Positions 29,347-37,819 of a stretch of DNA of 64,000 nucleotides are shown here, piece after piece (position 1 is the stretch's first letter; each line of letters opens with the position of its first letter). Below the pieces are notes generated by a model. It did not search any database. It was not told the DNA's origin and worked only from the letters and a program-made list of their open reading frames with translations. The translations under genes and the position numbers were made by a program. Where the stretch lies: assembly GCF_001816165.1 (NCBI RefSeq), contig NZ_MDZC01000057.1, positions 167,931 through 231,930 on the forward strand. Reading direction: 5' to 3'. This DNA comes from Hymenobacter glacialis. GTDB taxonomy: Bacteria; Bacteroidota; Bacteroidia; Cytophagales; Hymenobacteraceae.

Positions 29347-30495
29347 TCACCGGCTACGCTGTGCAATGCGTTTTCGGAGGGGTTCTTCTATCCACCAGTA
29401 AACGATGATGGAGACAATGATTAACTCCACTAGTTTGATGGGGGGATGACCAATCATGAATACGCTGATGCAGCTGCTGATAAATCCCAGATGCAGCAGG
29501 TAGAACGCGTAAGAACTCCGGCCCAGCAGGTCGAAAAGTCGCGTTTCGAGCACACTACGTAGCCAGCTGCGCTCGTAAACCAGGCCATATAGCAGCAGCA
29601 CGATGCCCACCGGCAGCACGAAATTGTAAATAGGAAGGCAGAAGTGATACTTTGTCATCTCGCTAAAAGGCAGCGTGCTCCGAAGTGTTGCTGTTAAGGC
29701 GGTGCCCACAATTATCCAGCCCACTCCCAGCAGTGTGAAGGGGCCAGGTTGGGAGCAGGAAGCAGCTGGCGGTGGCCGGCGGGTCACGTATAAGGCCAAG
29801 CCCATGCCCGCGAGAAATTCAGCGCACCGCCCAAAAAATGTGTAGCCGAGCATGAAGGGAACAGAGGAGATAAATCCACCCGAGCCCAGTACGGGCACAT
29901 TTTTCACCAATTGGCCCACCCCGACAAGCAGAAATCCGGTGCCCAACAGGCCAGCCGCGTACAGCAGCAAGCGCCAGGCGTTGGCACGCGCGCCGATTAG
30001 CAGCATAGGTGCCGCCAGGTAAAAGCATTCCTCCGCAGTAAGGGACCAGCCTTGCATCACCCCGCTGAAAATGTGCTGTTCAAAAAAACCGCGCAGCAGC
30101 GTCAGGTTTAGCACCAGTTGCAGGGCCATCTTCTGGCCGGTGCCCGGAGCAGCGCTGGCCCAGGGCGTATGCCATGCAGCCACACCAAAGGCGAGTAGCG
30201 TGAGCAACGCATAGAGGGGGTAAATGCGCGCAAAGCGGTTGCGCAAGTAGGTTCCCCACCAGGCACGGGTGGGGGTGGCCTGCACTTGGTAGCGCGTGGC
30301 AATAAGGAAGCCGCTTAGAACGAAAAAGATGGATACACCCACGCCCCATTCCTCCATAAACCGCGACAACCACGATTGCATGGGCAGCCACCGCCAGTCG
30401 ATGCGGTCGGGCGCATTATGACAAAAGAATACCAGATACGCCGCTACGGCCCGCAGCCCGGTCAGAGCCGGGTAATAAGGTTTGGGTGCATTCAT
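29347..30495 (-). CDS. Acyltransferase family 3 membrane protein (OafA/YrhL-like)
   Basis: 382-aa integral membrane acyltransferase with about 10 helices. The N-terminal motif YYPALTGLRAVAAYLVFFCHN carries the family Arg and His, and GVSIFFVLSGFLIATRY and FARIYPLYAL are standard motifs; SLTAEECFYLAAP is the conserved Glu region. Members O-acylate sugars or lipids using acyl-CoA; the substrate here is unknown. GC content seems lower than in neighbours. No glycan cluster surrounds it. Confidence 0.87.
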   Translation of the reverse strand: MNAPKPYYPALTGLRAVAAYLVFFCHNAPDRIDWRWLPMQSWLSRFMEEWGVGVSIFFVLSGFLIATRYQVQATPTRAWWGTYLRNRFARIYPLYALLTLLAFGVAAWHTPWASAAPGTGQKMALQLVLNLTLLRGFFEQHIFSGVMQGWSLTAEECFYLAAPMLLIGARANAWRLLLYAAGLLGTGFLLVGVGQLVKNVPVLGSGGFISSVPFMLGYTFFGRCAEFLAGMGLALYVTRRPPPAASCSQPGPFTLLGVGWIIVGTALTATLRSTLPFSEMTKYHFCLPIYNFVLPVGIVLLLYGLVYERSWLRSVLETRLFDLLGRSSYAFYLLHLGFISSCISVFMIGHPPIKLVELIIVSIIVYWWIEEPLRKRIAQRSR

Positions 30496-30647
30496 GAATT
30501 ACCCGTAAAGGTAGAGGTCGTCAGGGATGCTTAAAACCGAATTATACCCCAGGCCAGCGTTAGCAGGCGGTAAAAGCACGTCGGACGCACTGCAAAGCAA
30601 TAGCAAGGCGTGGCCGTCATTCTCCCCATTCCAGGCACTGGGATGGC

Positions 30648-31166
30648 TCAGTTCAGCGGCTTCTCCAATACCAGCAGCGTCAGCGGCTGCCGCGGGATGC
30701 CGTAGCGCGGGTCGGTGGGGAAGGGTTCGGTTTCGCCGGTCTGGCGGTAGCCCAGCCGCTCGTAGTAGGCAAGGAGTTCGGGCCGCACCGAAATAACGGT
30801 CATCTTGCTCGTGGTGCAGCCGTGCTGTCGGCCGTATTCTTCGGCAGCTCGAATCAGGAATTTGCCCACGCCCTGGCCCTGGCCGGTGGGCGCCACGGCC
30901 AGCATGCCCAAGTATATTTTGTTGCCGTTGGGGTGGGCGTAAAAGCTACCGCGCAGCTCGTCGTTTTCGCCAAGGCACAGAAGCATGGCGGCGGCGGGCA
31001 CGGCCAGCATCTCCCGCATTCCGGCCTCGTCGATGCGCTGGCCGTCGAGGAGGTGGGCTTCGGTGGTCCAGCCCTGGCGGGAGGCGTCGCCGCGGTAGGC
31101 GCTGTTCACCAGGGCGGTGAGGCGGGGCGCGTCGGCAGGGGTGGCGGTGGTGAGGCGGAAGTTCAT
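30648..31166 (-). CDS. GNAT family N-acetyltransferase
   Basis: 172-aa acetyltransferase. The acetyl-CoA loop is VAPTGQGQGVGKFLIRAAEEY (Q/RxxGxG/A pattern, near residue 105) after the strand KIYLGMLAV, and the C-terminal strand region RPELLAYYERLGYRQTGETEPF is typical. The start at 31166 (MNFRLTTATP) is preferred over 31190 because it fits the usual GNAT N-terminus. Substrate unknown. A short inverted repeat lies just upstream. Confidence 0.87.
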   Translation of the reverse strand: MNFRLTTATPADAPRLTALVNSAYRGDASRQGWTTEAHLLDGQRIDEAGMREMLAVPAAAMLLCLGENDELRGSFYAHPNGNKIYLGMLAVAPTGQGQGVGKFLIRAAEEYGRQHGCTTSKMTVISVRPELLAYYERLGYRQTGETEPFPTDPRYGIPRQPLTLLVLEKPLN

Positions 31167-31177
31167 AGCAAGTATTC

Positions 31178-31234
31178 GCACAGAGTTCACAGAGGTTCAC
31201 AGAGAAAACTCCTTTAACTCTGTGAACTCTGTGC
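31178..31234. repeat. Inverted repeat built from CACAGAG units
   Basis: Arms 31178-31194 and 31218-31234 pair perfectly over 17 bp. The left side is made of direct repeats of CACAGAGTT/CACAGAGGTT. It fills the gap between the ABC permease stop and the GNAT start. Its design resembles the ends of the GxxExxY unit at 37222. Confidence 0.75.
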
Positions 31235-31242
31235 AAAATTAC

Positions 31243-32814
31243 TTAATCCCGCAGGTACTTCCCCAGGTCCGATACGCTCTCTATCCCCAGTTGCTGCGCC
31301 TGCCGCTGCCGCATGAGCAGCGCATAGGTGTTGTTGAAGCCCAGCGGAGCCAGCCACTCCAGCCGGTAGCGACGCCGGAATTCGCGGCGCACGTAGTGGA
31401 GCACGGCATCGGGCCGGCCGCCCAGGGAATCAACCACGGCGGGCGTGGGCTGCAGCAGCACCAGCAGGCCGGTGCCGGTATACTCGGGGTACATATCAAT
31501 GGCGCCGTCGCGCAGGGCCTCGAAGCAGATGGTGGTGCCGCCGAGGCCGGTTTTGGTTTGCACCGCGAGCATGGTGTTGCCACGAATAAGGGCGGCGTAC
31601 ATTTCGGCCAGGATGTACTGCTCGGCGAAAATCTTGGAGCCCAGGCGCACCACGGGCGCACTTGTCCCGGCCGGCCGGGGTGCCCGCCATAGCCCGCGCC
31701 GTCGCAAAAAGCCTTCGGCAATGGCCTGGGGCGACTGGTGCAGGTAGTCGGCGCGGTAGTTCAGGTTGGTCATCACCGAGTCTGAAATCTGGCCGTCGAG
31801 CAGAGCCAGCACGGACGCCAGCTCCGGGTGCTCGCGCAGCAGCGCCGGCCGCACCACGGGCACGGCGTAGTAGGGCGGAAACACGTGGCGGTCGTCGCGC
31901 AGCACGCGCAGGTTGTAGGCCCGAATGCGGCCGTCGGTGGAGTAGCCGTCGATGACGTCGACGTTGGCGTTGCGGGCGGCTTCGTACACCAGCGCGGGGG
32001 CCAGTACCACGCTGGGCAGGCGCGTGAGGCCGTAGGTTTTGGTGAGGCTGGGCAGGCCATCGGCCCGGCCCACAAACTCGGGACTGAAGCCCGCCAGCAG
32101 CTTGCCGCTGGCGCGCGGCAGCAGGTAGAGCGCGCCCAGTAGCGGCAGCGCCACCAGCAGGCCCACGCCCACCCGGCCCAGGCGCCGGGCACTCAGCCGC
32201 TGCACGGCGCCCAGCGCGGCATCGAAGAGCAGCGCCAGCCCGGCAGCAGGTAGAGCACCGGCCAGAATCATGGCCGGATTATTCAGGGCAATGCCTCCAA
32301 AGATGAACTCGCCCAGCCCGCCCGCCGCCACGTAGGCGGCCAGCGTGGCCACGCCCACGTTGATGACCGTGGCCGTGCGAATGCCGGCCATGAGTACCGG
32401 CAGCGCCAGCGGCAATTCCACGCGGTGCAGCACCTGGCCGTCGGTGAGGCCCAGGCCGCGCGCCGCTTCTACCACAGCTGGCGCCACCCCCTGAATACCG
32501 GCCAGCGTGTTGCGAATAATGGGCAGCAGCGAATAGAGGAACAGTGCGAAAATGGCGGGCTTCGGGCCAATGCCAAGCAGCGGAATCAGGAAGCCGAGCA
32601 GCGCGATGCTGGGCACCGTTTGGAGCACGCCAGCCAGGCCCAGCACCGCCGGGGCCCAGCGCGGCCGGCGCGACAGCCACAGCCCCACGGGCACGCCCAG
32701 CAGCACCGCCAGCAGCAGCGAAACCGCCGTCAGGCCAATGTGCTGCAGCGTTTGCTCGCCGAGCTTGCCGGCCTGCTCGCGCCAGAAGGTGAGCAGCGCG
32801 CTTAGCGTTTCCAT
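31243..32814 (-). CDS. Osmoprotectant-type ABC transporter permease fused to a circularly permuted substrate-binding domain
   Basis: 523-aa fusion. Residues about 1-210 are a ProW/OpuCB-type permease with the EAA loop ARGLGLTDGQVLHRVELPLALPVLMAG. A further helix (about 215-235) leads to a periplasmic OpuAC-type binding domain. In normal members the order is GSKxFTEQ...TGLGGT...YPEYTGTGL...GFNNTYAL...then PDGYPGL...STDGRI...NYRVD. Here the second half comes first (ADGLPSLTKTYGL, GYSTDGRIRAYNL, VFPPYYAVPVVR, LNYRADYL), then LGSKIFAEQYILAEMY, TGLGGTTICFEAL, YPEYTGTGLL and LGFNNTYALLM. The aromatic and Tyr ligand motifs are kept. It overlaps its ATPase gene by 13 bases. The substrate is likely a quaternary amine or related compound, inferred. 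Confidence 0.85.
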   Translation of the reverse strand: METLSALLTFWREQAGKLGEQTLQHIGLTAVSLLLAVLLGVPVGLWLSRRPRWAPAVLGLAGVLQTVPSIALLGFLIPLLGIGPKPAIFALFLYSLLPIIRNTLAGIQGVAPAVVEAARGLGLTDGQVLHRVELPLALPVLMAGIRTATVINVGVATLAAYVAAGGLGEFIFGGIALNNPAMILAGALPAAGLALLFDAALGAVQRLSARRLGRVGVGLLVALPLLGALYLLPRASGKLLAGFSPEFVGRADGLPSLTKTYGLTRLPSVVLAPALVYEAARNANVDVIDGYSTDGRIRAYNLRVLRDDRHVFPPYYAVPVVRPALLREHPELASVLALLDGQISDSVMTNLNYRADYLHQSPQAIAEGFLRRRGLWRAPRPAGTSAPVVRLGSKIFAEQYILAEMYAALIRGNTMLAVQTKTGLGGTTICFEALRDGAIDMYPEYTGTGLLVLLQPTPAVVDSLGGRPDAVLHYVRREFRRRYRLEWLAPLGFNNTYALLMRQRQAQQLGIESVSDLGKYLRD

Positions 32815-33785
32815 GCGTCCTCCTCTCGTTGCAGGGCCTGCCCAAACGCCGCCATGAGCTCCGCCACCGTGAAGGGAAGTGCCGACGGCGCGGTATCGGT
32901 GCTGGTCAGTGCTTCCAACGCTTCGTTTACGGTGGTTTGAGTATTGAAATTGTCCGGGGTGCGGCAGTTGGCACCGGCGGTATTCCAGCGTGGAGTTTCG
33001 CCAAAAACGTCCTCCAGCGTAAGGGTGCGCAGCTGCAGCGCCAGCCGCTCGGCGGCGAAGAAGCGGCGCACGAAGTCGTTGGCCGGCCGGAACAGCAGCT
33101 CGCGGGGCGTGCCTAATTGCTGCATCCGGCCGGCGTCGAGCAGCAGAATCCGGTCGGCCAGCTCGAAGGCTTCGGTCACGTCGTGGGTTACCAGCACCAT
33201 CGTTTTGCTGCGCAGCTCTTCCAGCTCCCGGAACTCGCGCCGGATGCTGGCGCGGGTCAGCGGGTCGAGGGCGCCGAAGGGCTCATCGAGCAGGACAATG
33301 GGTGGGTCGGCGGCCAGGGCGCGGGCCAGGCCCACGCGCTGCTGCTGCCCACCCGAAAGCTGGTGCGGCAGCTGCCCGGCGAAGCGGGCGGGCGGCAGGT
33401 GCAGGCGGGTGAGCAGCGCGGCGGTGCGGTCGGCAATGGCGGCCGGCGCGTGACCCAGCAGGCGCGGTACCACTGCTATGTTTTCGGCCACGGTGTAGTG
33501 CGGCAGCAGCCCCACCTGCTGAATAACGTAGCCAATGCCGCGCCGCAGGAGTTCGGGCCGTTGCGCCAGAACGTCCTGGCCGTTGATTTCTACTGTGCCG
33601 GCATCGGGCTCAATCAGCCGGTTGAGCATTTTGAGCAGCGTGGTTTTGCCGCAGCCGCTGGGCCCGAGCAGCACCAGGGTTTCGCCAGCCGCCAGCTCAA
33701 ACGAGACGTCCTGCACCACGGCATGCGCCCCAAAGTGCTTGCTAAGGCGAGAAACGCGAACAACGGGCGGCTGATTGGTTGGCAT
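32802..33785 (-). CDS. Osmoprotectant-type ABC transporter ATP-binding protein
   Basis: 327-aa ATPase of the ProV/OpuA group. Walker A is GPSGCGKTTLLKML (about residue 40), the signature LSGGQQQRVGLARAL, Walker B IVLLDEPFGALD and the H-loop LVTHDVTEAFE. The group-typical QQVGLLPHYTVAENI is present. The region after about residue 240 is a short divergent tail rather than clear CBS domains. The end overlaps the permease-binding-domain fusion gene by 13 bases, so the two form a complete two-gene importer. The start at 33785 (MPTNQPP) is preferred over 33803. Confidence 0.9.
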   Translation of the reverse strand: MPTNQPPVVRVSRLSKHFGAHAVVQDVSFELAAGETLVLLGPSGCGKTTLLKMLNRLIEPDAGTVEINGQDVLAQRPELLRRGIGYVIQQVGLLPHYTVAENIAVVPRLLGHAPAAIADRTAALLTRLHLPPARFAGQLPHQLSGGQQQRVGLARALAADPPIVLLDEPFGALDPLTRASIRREFRELEELRSKTMVLVTHDVTEAFELADRILLLDAGRMQQLGTPRELLFRPANDFVRRFFAAERLALQLRTLTLEDVFGETPRWNTAGANCRTPDNFNTQTTVNEALEALTSTDTAPSALPFTVAELMAAFGQALQREEDAWKR

Positions 33786-33903
33786 GGGGCAGGAGGAAGG
33801 CAAGGTAAACCCGGCGGATTGATTTGGGTTTAGCGGCCTGGGATTGCCCGTGGTTTTTCGCCGCGTAACTTGGTAGCATCATTCCCATCTCACCCGCTTT
33901 CAC

Positions 33904-34898
33904 ATGGTTTACAGATACCTGCTCTCGTTCCTGCTGCTTCTCTTGTTGCGCCTGCCCGCTACGGCGCAGATGTACTCCAGCACCGACCCTTTTGCCCACA
34001 CCTTCAGCATTGTGGCGCGCGACCCGGCAACCGGCGAAATGGCCGTGGCCGTGCAGAGCCACTGGTTTTCGGTGGGCACTTCCGTGAGCTGGGGCGAAGC
34101 CGGAGTGGGCGTGGTGGCCACGCAGTCCTTCACCAACAAATCCTTCGGCCTGCGCGGGCTGGCCTTGCTGAAAAGCGGCAAATCGGCCCAGCAGGCGCTG
34201 GATGAGTTGCTGTCCAACGACGAAGGCCGCGACGTGCGCCAGGTTGCCATTCTCGACAACCAGGGCCGCGTGGCCACCCACACCGGCAAAAAGTGCGTGG
34301 ACATGGCCGGTCACCAGCAGGGCGCCCAGTTCTCAGTGCAGGCCAACATGATGCTGAATGCCACCGTGTGGCCCGCCATGGCCAAAGCTTACGAACAAAG
34401 CGCTAAGCTGCCCCTGGCCGAGCGGGTGCTGGCCGCCCTCGACGCGGCCGAAGCCGTGGGCGGCGACATCCGCGGCCGGCAATCGGCCGCGTTGCTGGTG
34501 GTGCGTGGCACCGCCACCGAAGGCCCTGGGCCGACCGCCTCGTGGACCTGCGCGTGGACGACAGCGCCGCCCCACTCCCCGAGCTGCGCCGCCTGCTCAG
34601 CCTGCACCGCGCCTACGAGCACATGAACGCCGGCGACCTGGCCGTGGAGAAAAACGACATGCCCGCCGCCATCCGCGAGTATGAAGCCGCCGAAAAGATG
34701 TTTCCCAAAAACCTGGAAATGAAGTATTGGCACGCCATCACGCTGGCCAATAAGCAGCAGGTGCCCGCCGCGTTGGCCCTGCTGCGCCCCATTTTCAAGC
34801 AGGAGCCCAACTGGCGCGTCCTTACCGAGCGCCTGCCTAAAGTAGGCTTGCTTACCGTGACCGCCGCCGAGCTAAAGCAGATTCTGGCGCTGAAATAG
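33904..34898 (+). CDS. DUF1028 family secreted protein, frameshifted
   Basis: Secreted protein with a signal peptide ending LPATAQ. DUF1028 core: FSIVARDPATGEMAVAVQSHWFSVG, AGVGVVATQS, GKKCVDMAGHQQG and NMMLNATVWPAM. The family adopts an Ntn-hydrolase-like fold; its activity is not established. At the CCC run 34524-34526 the frame breaks, and adding one C restores WADRLVDLRVDDSAAPLPEL and a TPR-like tail (HMNAGDLAVEKNDMPAAIREYE) to 34898. The upstream frame alone ends at 34626. The lesion looks like a homopolymer loss, real or technical. Confidence 0.82.
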
Positions 34899-34918
34899 AG
34901 ACCTTACGCATAACCGTC

Positions 34919-35021
34919 TTTCCCGCAGAGGTCGCAGAGGTGAAACCGCAGAGGCACGCAGAGATGGCCGCTAAAAATCTGCGACCCTCTGCGGTTTCAC
35001 CTCTGCGACCTCTGCGGGAAA
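34919..35021. repeat. Inverted repeat built from CGCAGAGG units
   Basis: Perfect 36-bp arms (34919-34954 and 34986-35021) around a 31-nt centre. Each arm consists of short direct repeats (CGCAGAGGT twice, then CGCAGAGG). It lies between the DUF1028 and M28 genes. It is a MITE-like or hairpin element similar in design to the ends of the 37222 unit and the repeat at 31178. Confidence 0.85.
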
Positions 35022-35059
35022 CGTCCGTTTGTTTAACGTGCACAACTCGTTGTTTGAAT

Positions 35060-36709
35060 ATGAAAACGCTCTTTCTGAAAACGGCACTCGCCAGCTTACT
35101 TATGGCCAGCCTGGCCCACGCGCAGGCCCCGCTCACCGTGCCCAAGCCCGTGGTTGCGGCGCTGGCTCAGGTGCAGCCCACAGCCATTAAAGCCCACATT
35201 GCCTACCTGGCCGATGACAAGCTGCAGGGCCGCCAGGCCGGTACGCCCGGCTACCAAATGGCCGTGGACTACGTGACCAAGCAGCTGAAAAACCTGGGTG
35301 TGCAGCCTGCCGGCGATGCGGGTACATACCTGCAGAAGGTACGCTTGCGCAAGGCCTTTCTCCAGCCTGGCGCCACGTTTGCAATTACGGGCGCGCAAGG
35401 TGCTATGCCCCTCACCGCCGGCCAGGACTACGTTGTGTACCCTGGCCCGGAGCTGCCCGCCACCAGCGTGCAGAATGCGCCGCTAGCCTTTGCCGGCTTC
35501 GGCATCAGCGCGCCCGAGCTGGGCTACGACGACTACGCCGGCCTCGATGTGAAGGGCAAAGTGGTGGTAGTAGTGCGTGGGGCACCCGGCACGTTTGCTT
35601 CTACGGTAGCCGCGGCTAGTCAGGATTTGTCGGGCATTTTGCAGGCGGCGGCCCGGCACGGCGCCGTGGGGCTGGTGGTGGCTTCAACCCGTGCCGGCAC
35701 CCTGCCCGACCTGAAGCGCGGCACCTACAGCGTGCTCGGGCCCAACGGCAAGGTGGCCGCCTCGCGCACCTTTGCCGTGGGCAGCCGCCAGCAGCTCTAC
35801 GCGGCCGTGAACGCCGCTACCCTCCAGCGCCTCATGCAAAGCGCCGGGCTGGACACGGCGCAGGTTTTTTCCTCCATAAAGAGCGGCAAGCCCGCTTCGG
35901 CTCCGCTGAAAACCGCCGTGAGTGCCAGCGCTAAATCCACGTATCAAGACATTGAGAGCTACAATGTAGTAGGCAAATTCACGGGTGCTGATGCCAAGCT
36001 GCGCGATGAGTACGTGGTGCATTCGGCCCACCTCGACCACCTGGGCATCACCGCCCCGGTGCAGGGCGACTCCATCAACAACGGCGCGCACGACAATGCC
36101 TCGGGCGTGGCCTGCGTGCTCGAAATCGCCAAAATCTACTCCAAGCTGAAAGAAAAGCCCAAGCGCAGCATGCTCTTTGTGCTGATGACCGGCGAGGAGT
36201 TGGGCCTGCTGGGCTCGGCTGCGTTCGCCGCCAGCCCCACGGTGCCCCAGGCCAGCATTGTGGCCGACGTGAACATGGACATGCCCACTATTATCGCACC
36301 GCTGCTGTCGGTGGTGGCGCTGGGCGGGCAGCATTCTAGCCTGCTGCAACCCGTGGCCAAGGCCGCCGCTTACATGGGCATCACCCTGGAGCAGGACCCC
36401 GAGCCGGAGCAGAACCGCTTTATCCGCAGCGACCAGTACAGCTTCGTGACGGCCGGCATCCCCGCCCTGCACATCAAATACGGCAACAAAACCGCCGACG
36501 GCAAAAACAACCACAACGAGACCGTGCAGAAGTGGCGCGCCGTGACCTACCACAAGCCGCAGGACGATATCAACGGTGTTTTCGACTTTGAAGCCGGCAA
36601 GAAGTACGTGCAGCTCTGCTTTCTGATTGGCTACCAGGTGGCGCAGAACCCGGTGCGGCCCACCTGGAACAAGGGCGACTTCTTTGGGCAGCGCTACGGC
36701 CGCCGCTAA
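35060..36709 (+). CDS. M28 family zinc peptidase with PA domain, secreted
   Basis: 549-aa exported aminopeptidase-type enzyme with signal peptide MKTLFLKTALASLLMASLA ending at HAQ. A PA-domain insertion spans about residues 140-290. M28 metal ligands can be assigned: His in HSAHLDHLG, Asp in NGAHDNASG, Glu pair in MTGEELGLLGS, Asp in VNMDMPT and His in YHKPQDD. The start at 35060 is chosen because the longer open frame to 34940 lies in the repeat. It is probably monocistronic. Confidence 0.92.
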   Translation: MKTLFLKTALASLLMASLAHAQAPLTVPKPVVAALAQVQPTAIKAHIAYLADDKLQGRQAGTPGYQMAVDYVTKQLKNLGVQPAGDAGTYLQKVRLRKAFLQPGATFAITGAQGAMPLTAGQDYVVYPGPELPATSVQNAPLAFAGFGISAPELGYDDYAGLDVKGKVVVVVRGAPGTFASTVAAASQDLSGILQAAARHGAVGLVVASTRAGTLPDLKRGTYSVLGPNGKVAASRTFAVGSRQQLYAAVNAATLQRLMQSAGLDTAQVFSSIKSGKPASAPLKTAVSASAKSTYQDIESYNVVGKFTGADAKLRDEYVVHSAHLDHLGITAPVQGDSINNGAHDNASGVACVLEIAKIYSKLKEKPKRSMLFVLMTGEELGLLGSAAFAASPTVPQASIVADVNMDMPTIIAPLLSVVALGGQHSSLLQPVAKAAAYMGITLEQDPEPEQNRFIRSDQYSFVTAGIPALHIKYGNKTADGKNNHNETVQKWRAVTYHKPQDDINGVFDFEAGKKYVQLCFLIGYQVAQNPVRPTWNKGDFFGQRYGRR

Positions 36710-36756
36710 TCACCCGCCCCGAAACTTTCCCAGCCGGCTAATGCTTTAGCCATTCG

Positions 36757-36764
36757 TACTTTTG
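36757..36764 (+). promoter_or_regulatory. Putative -7 promoter element (TACTTTTG)
   Basis: Fits TAnnTTTG and lies 38 bases before the bacilliredoxin start. No clear -33 TTG was confirmed. Confidence 0.5.
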
Positions 36765-36802
36765 TACTGCACGCGGCTCCGCCGCTTTTTAACTATAAGA
36801 CA

Positions 36803-37225
36803 ATGGCAGTTTATCCCGAATACATGGTGGCGCCCATCCGCCAGGACCTCACCGAGGTTGGTTTTGAGCAATTGATGACCCCCGAAGCCGTGGATTCCGC
36901 GCTGGCTTCGAACGAAGGCACCGTGCTGGTGGCCGTGAACTCGGTGTGCGGCTGCGCCGCCGCCAAGGCCCGTCCGGCCCTGAAGATGGCCCTGGCCAGC
37001 GCCGACAAAAAGCCCGGCAAGCTCGTGACCGTGTTTGCCGGCATGGAAACCGAAGCCGTGGCCAAGATGCGCGAGCACCTGCTGCCGTACCCTCCCTCGT
37101 CCCCCTGCATCGCCCTATTCAAAGACGGCGAGCTGGTGCACATGATTGAGCGCTACCACATTGAAGGCTCCGACGCCATGCGCATCGTGAACAACCTGCA
37201 AGGCGCATTCGACGAATATTGCTAG
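36803..37225 (+). CDS. BrxA/BrxB family bacilliredoxin
   Basis: 140-aa thioredoxin-fold protein of the YphP/YqiW family, which removes bacillithiol from proteins. The redox motif is VCGCAAAKARP (CGC, near residue 50); further family points are the YPEYMVAPIRQDLT start, VFAGMETEAV and the PPSSPCIALFKDGELVHMIERY region. The C-terminus ends DEYC. The stop codon TAG lies inside the terminal CTAG of the adjacent 37222-37823 unit, whose first hairpin then serves as terminator. Confidence 0.92.
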   Translation: MAVYPEYMVAPIRQDLTEVGFEQLMTPEAVDSALASNEGTVLVAVNSVCGCAAAKARPALKMALASADKKPGKLVTVFAGMETEAVAKMREHLLPYPPSSPCIALFKDGELVHMIERYHIEGSDAMRIVNNLQGAFDEYC

Positions 37226-37268
37226 ACCACGGATTAGCGCGGATTTTAGCGGATTTCACGGATTTTGT

Positions 37269-37304
37269 GGACGGCTCCTGTACTGGGGGCCGTCCTCTTT
37301 TTTT
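37269..37304 (+). terminator. Terminator in left inverted repeat
   Basis: A 7-bp stem GGACGGC/GCCGTCC around a 13-nt loop, then TCTTTTTTTT. Ends transcripts coming from the bacilliredoxin gene. Confidence 0.7.
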
Positions 37305-37315
37305 GTGATACTTCT

Positions 37316-37708
37316 TTAGACTGGGCGAATTGGATTATGCAGAAAGCGCCGGTGGCGGAGGCTGGCTTCGCCGAAATTGACGAGTAAGGCCACTTCCAAC
37401 CGATATGCTTTCAGGTAATTGACGACTTGCGCGAAGTGAGCATCGGCTAACTCGGCAACTGCTTTTAACTCAACCAACACCTGACCCTCCACCAGGAAGT
37501 CTGCCCTACGGGCACCAATGCTGGTGTTCTTGTAAAAAACCGGAAGGTGTACCTCTCCCTGAAAATCCAGTCCGGCCTCACGCAGCTCAACCGCCAGCCC
37601 GCGCTGGTATATCAACTCCAGAAACCCACTACCCAATTCGCGGTGCACACTCATGGCACAACCAATTATTGTCTTGGTGACGTCGTTGAAGCGGGAATCA
37701 AGTAACAT
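37316..37708 (-). CDS. GxxExxY family protein (PD-(D/E)XK nuclease-like)
   Basis: 130-aa protein with the defining motif GFLELIY (G-x-x-E-x-x-Y, about residues 29-35) after HRELGS, and a nuclease-like core RRADFLVEGQVLVELKAV (D...ExK) near residue 70-85. A C-terminal strand VALLVNFGEASLRHRRF is typical of the family. Function is unknown; a link to DNA processing is suggested by the core motif only. The start at 37708 (MLLDSRFND) excludes an extension that runs into the right repeat. It is the sole gene of the inverted-repeat unit and is read toward the left repeat. Confidence 0.88.
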   Translation of the reverse strand: MLLDSRFNDVTKTIIGCAMSVHRELGSGFLELIYQRGLAVELREAGLDFQGEVHLPVFYKNTSIGARRADFLVEGQVLVELKAVAELADAHFAQVVNYLKAYRLEVALLVNFGEASLRHRRFLHNPIRPV

Positions 37709-37742
37709 AGCACAAATTATAAAACCAGAGCGCAAATTCACC

Positions 37743-37776
37743 AAAAAAAGGACGGCCCCCAGTACAGGAGCCGTCC
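37743..37776 (-). terminator. Terminator in right inverted repeat
   Basis: The mirror copy of the left hairpin, GGACGGC/GCCGTCC with seven T on the minus strand. It lies 44 bases past the recQ stop. Confidence 0.7.
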
Positions 37777-37819
37777 ACAAAATCCGTGAAATCCGCTAAA
37801 ACCCGCGCTAATCCGTGGT

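Noticed and set aside
34940..35059. Upstream extension of the M28 peptidase frame
   Set aside because: It lies in the inverted repeat; a proper signal peptide starts at 35060.
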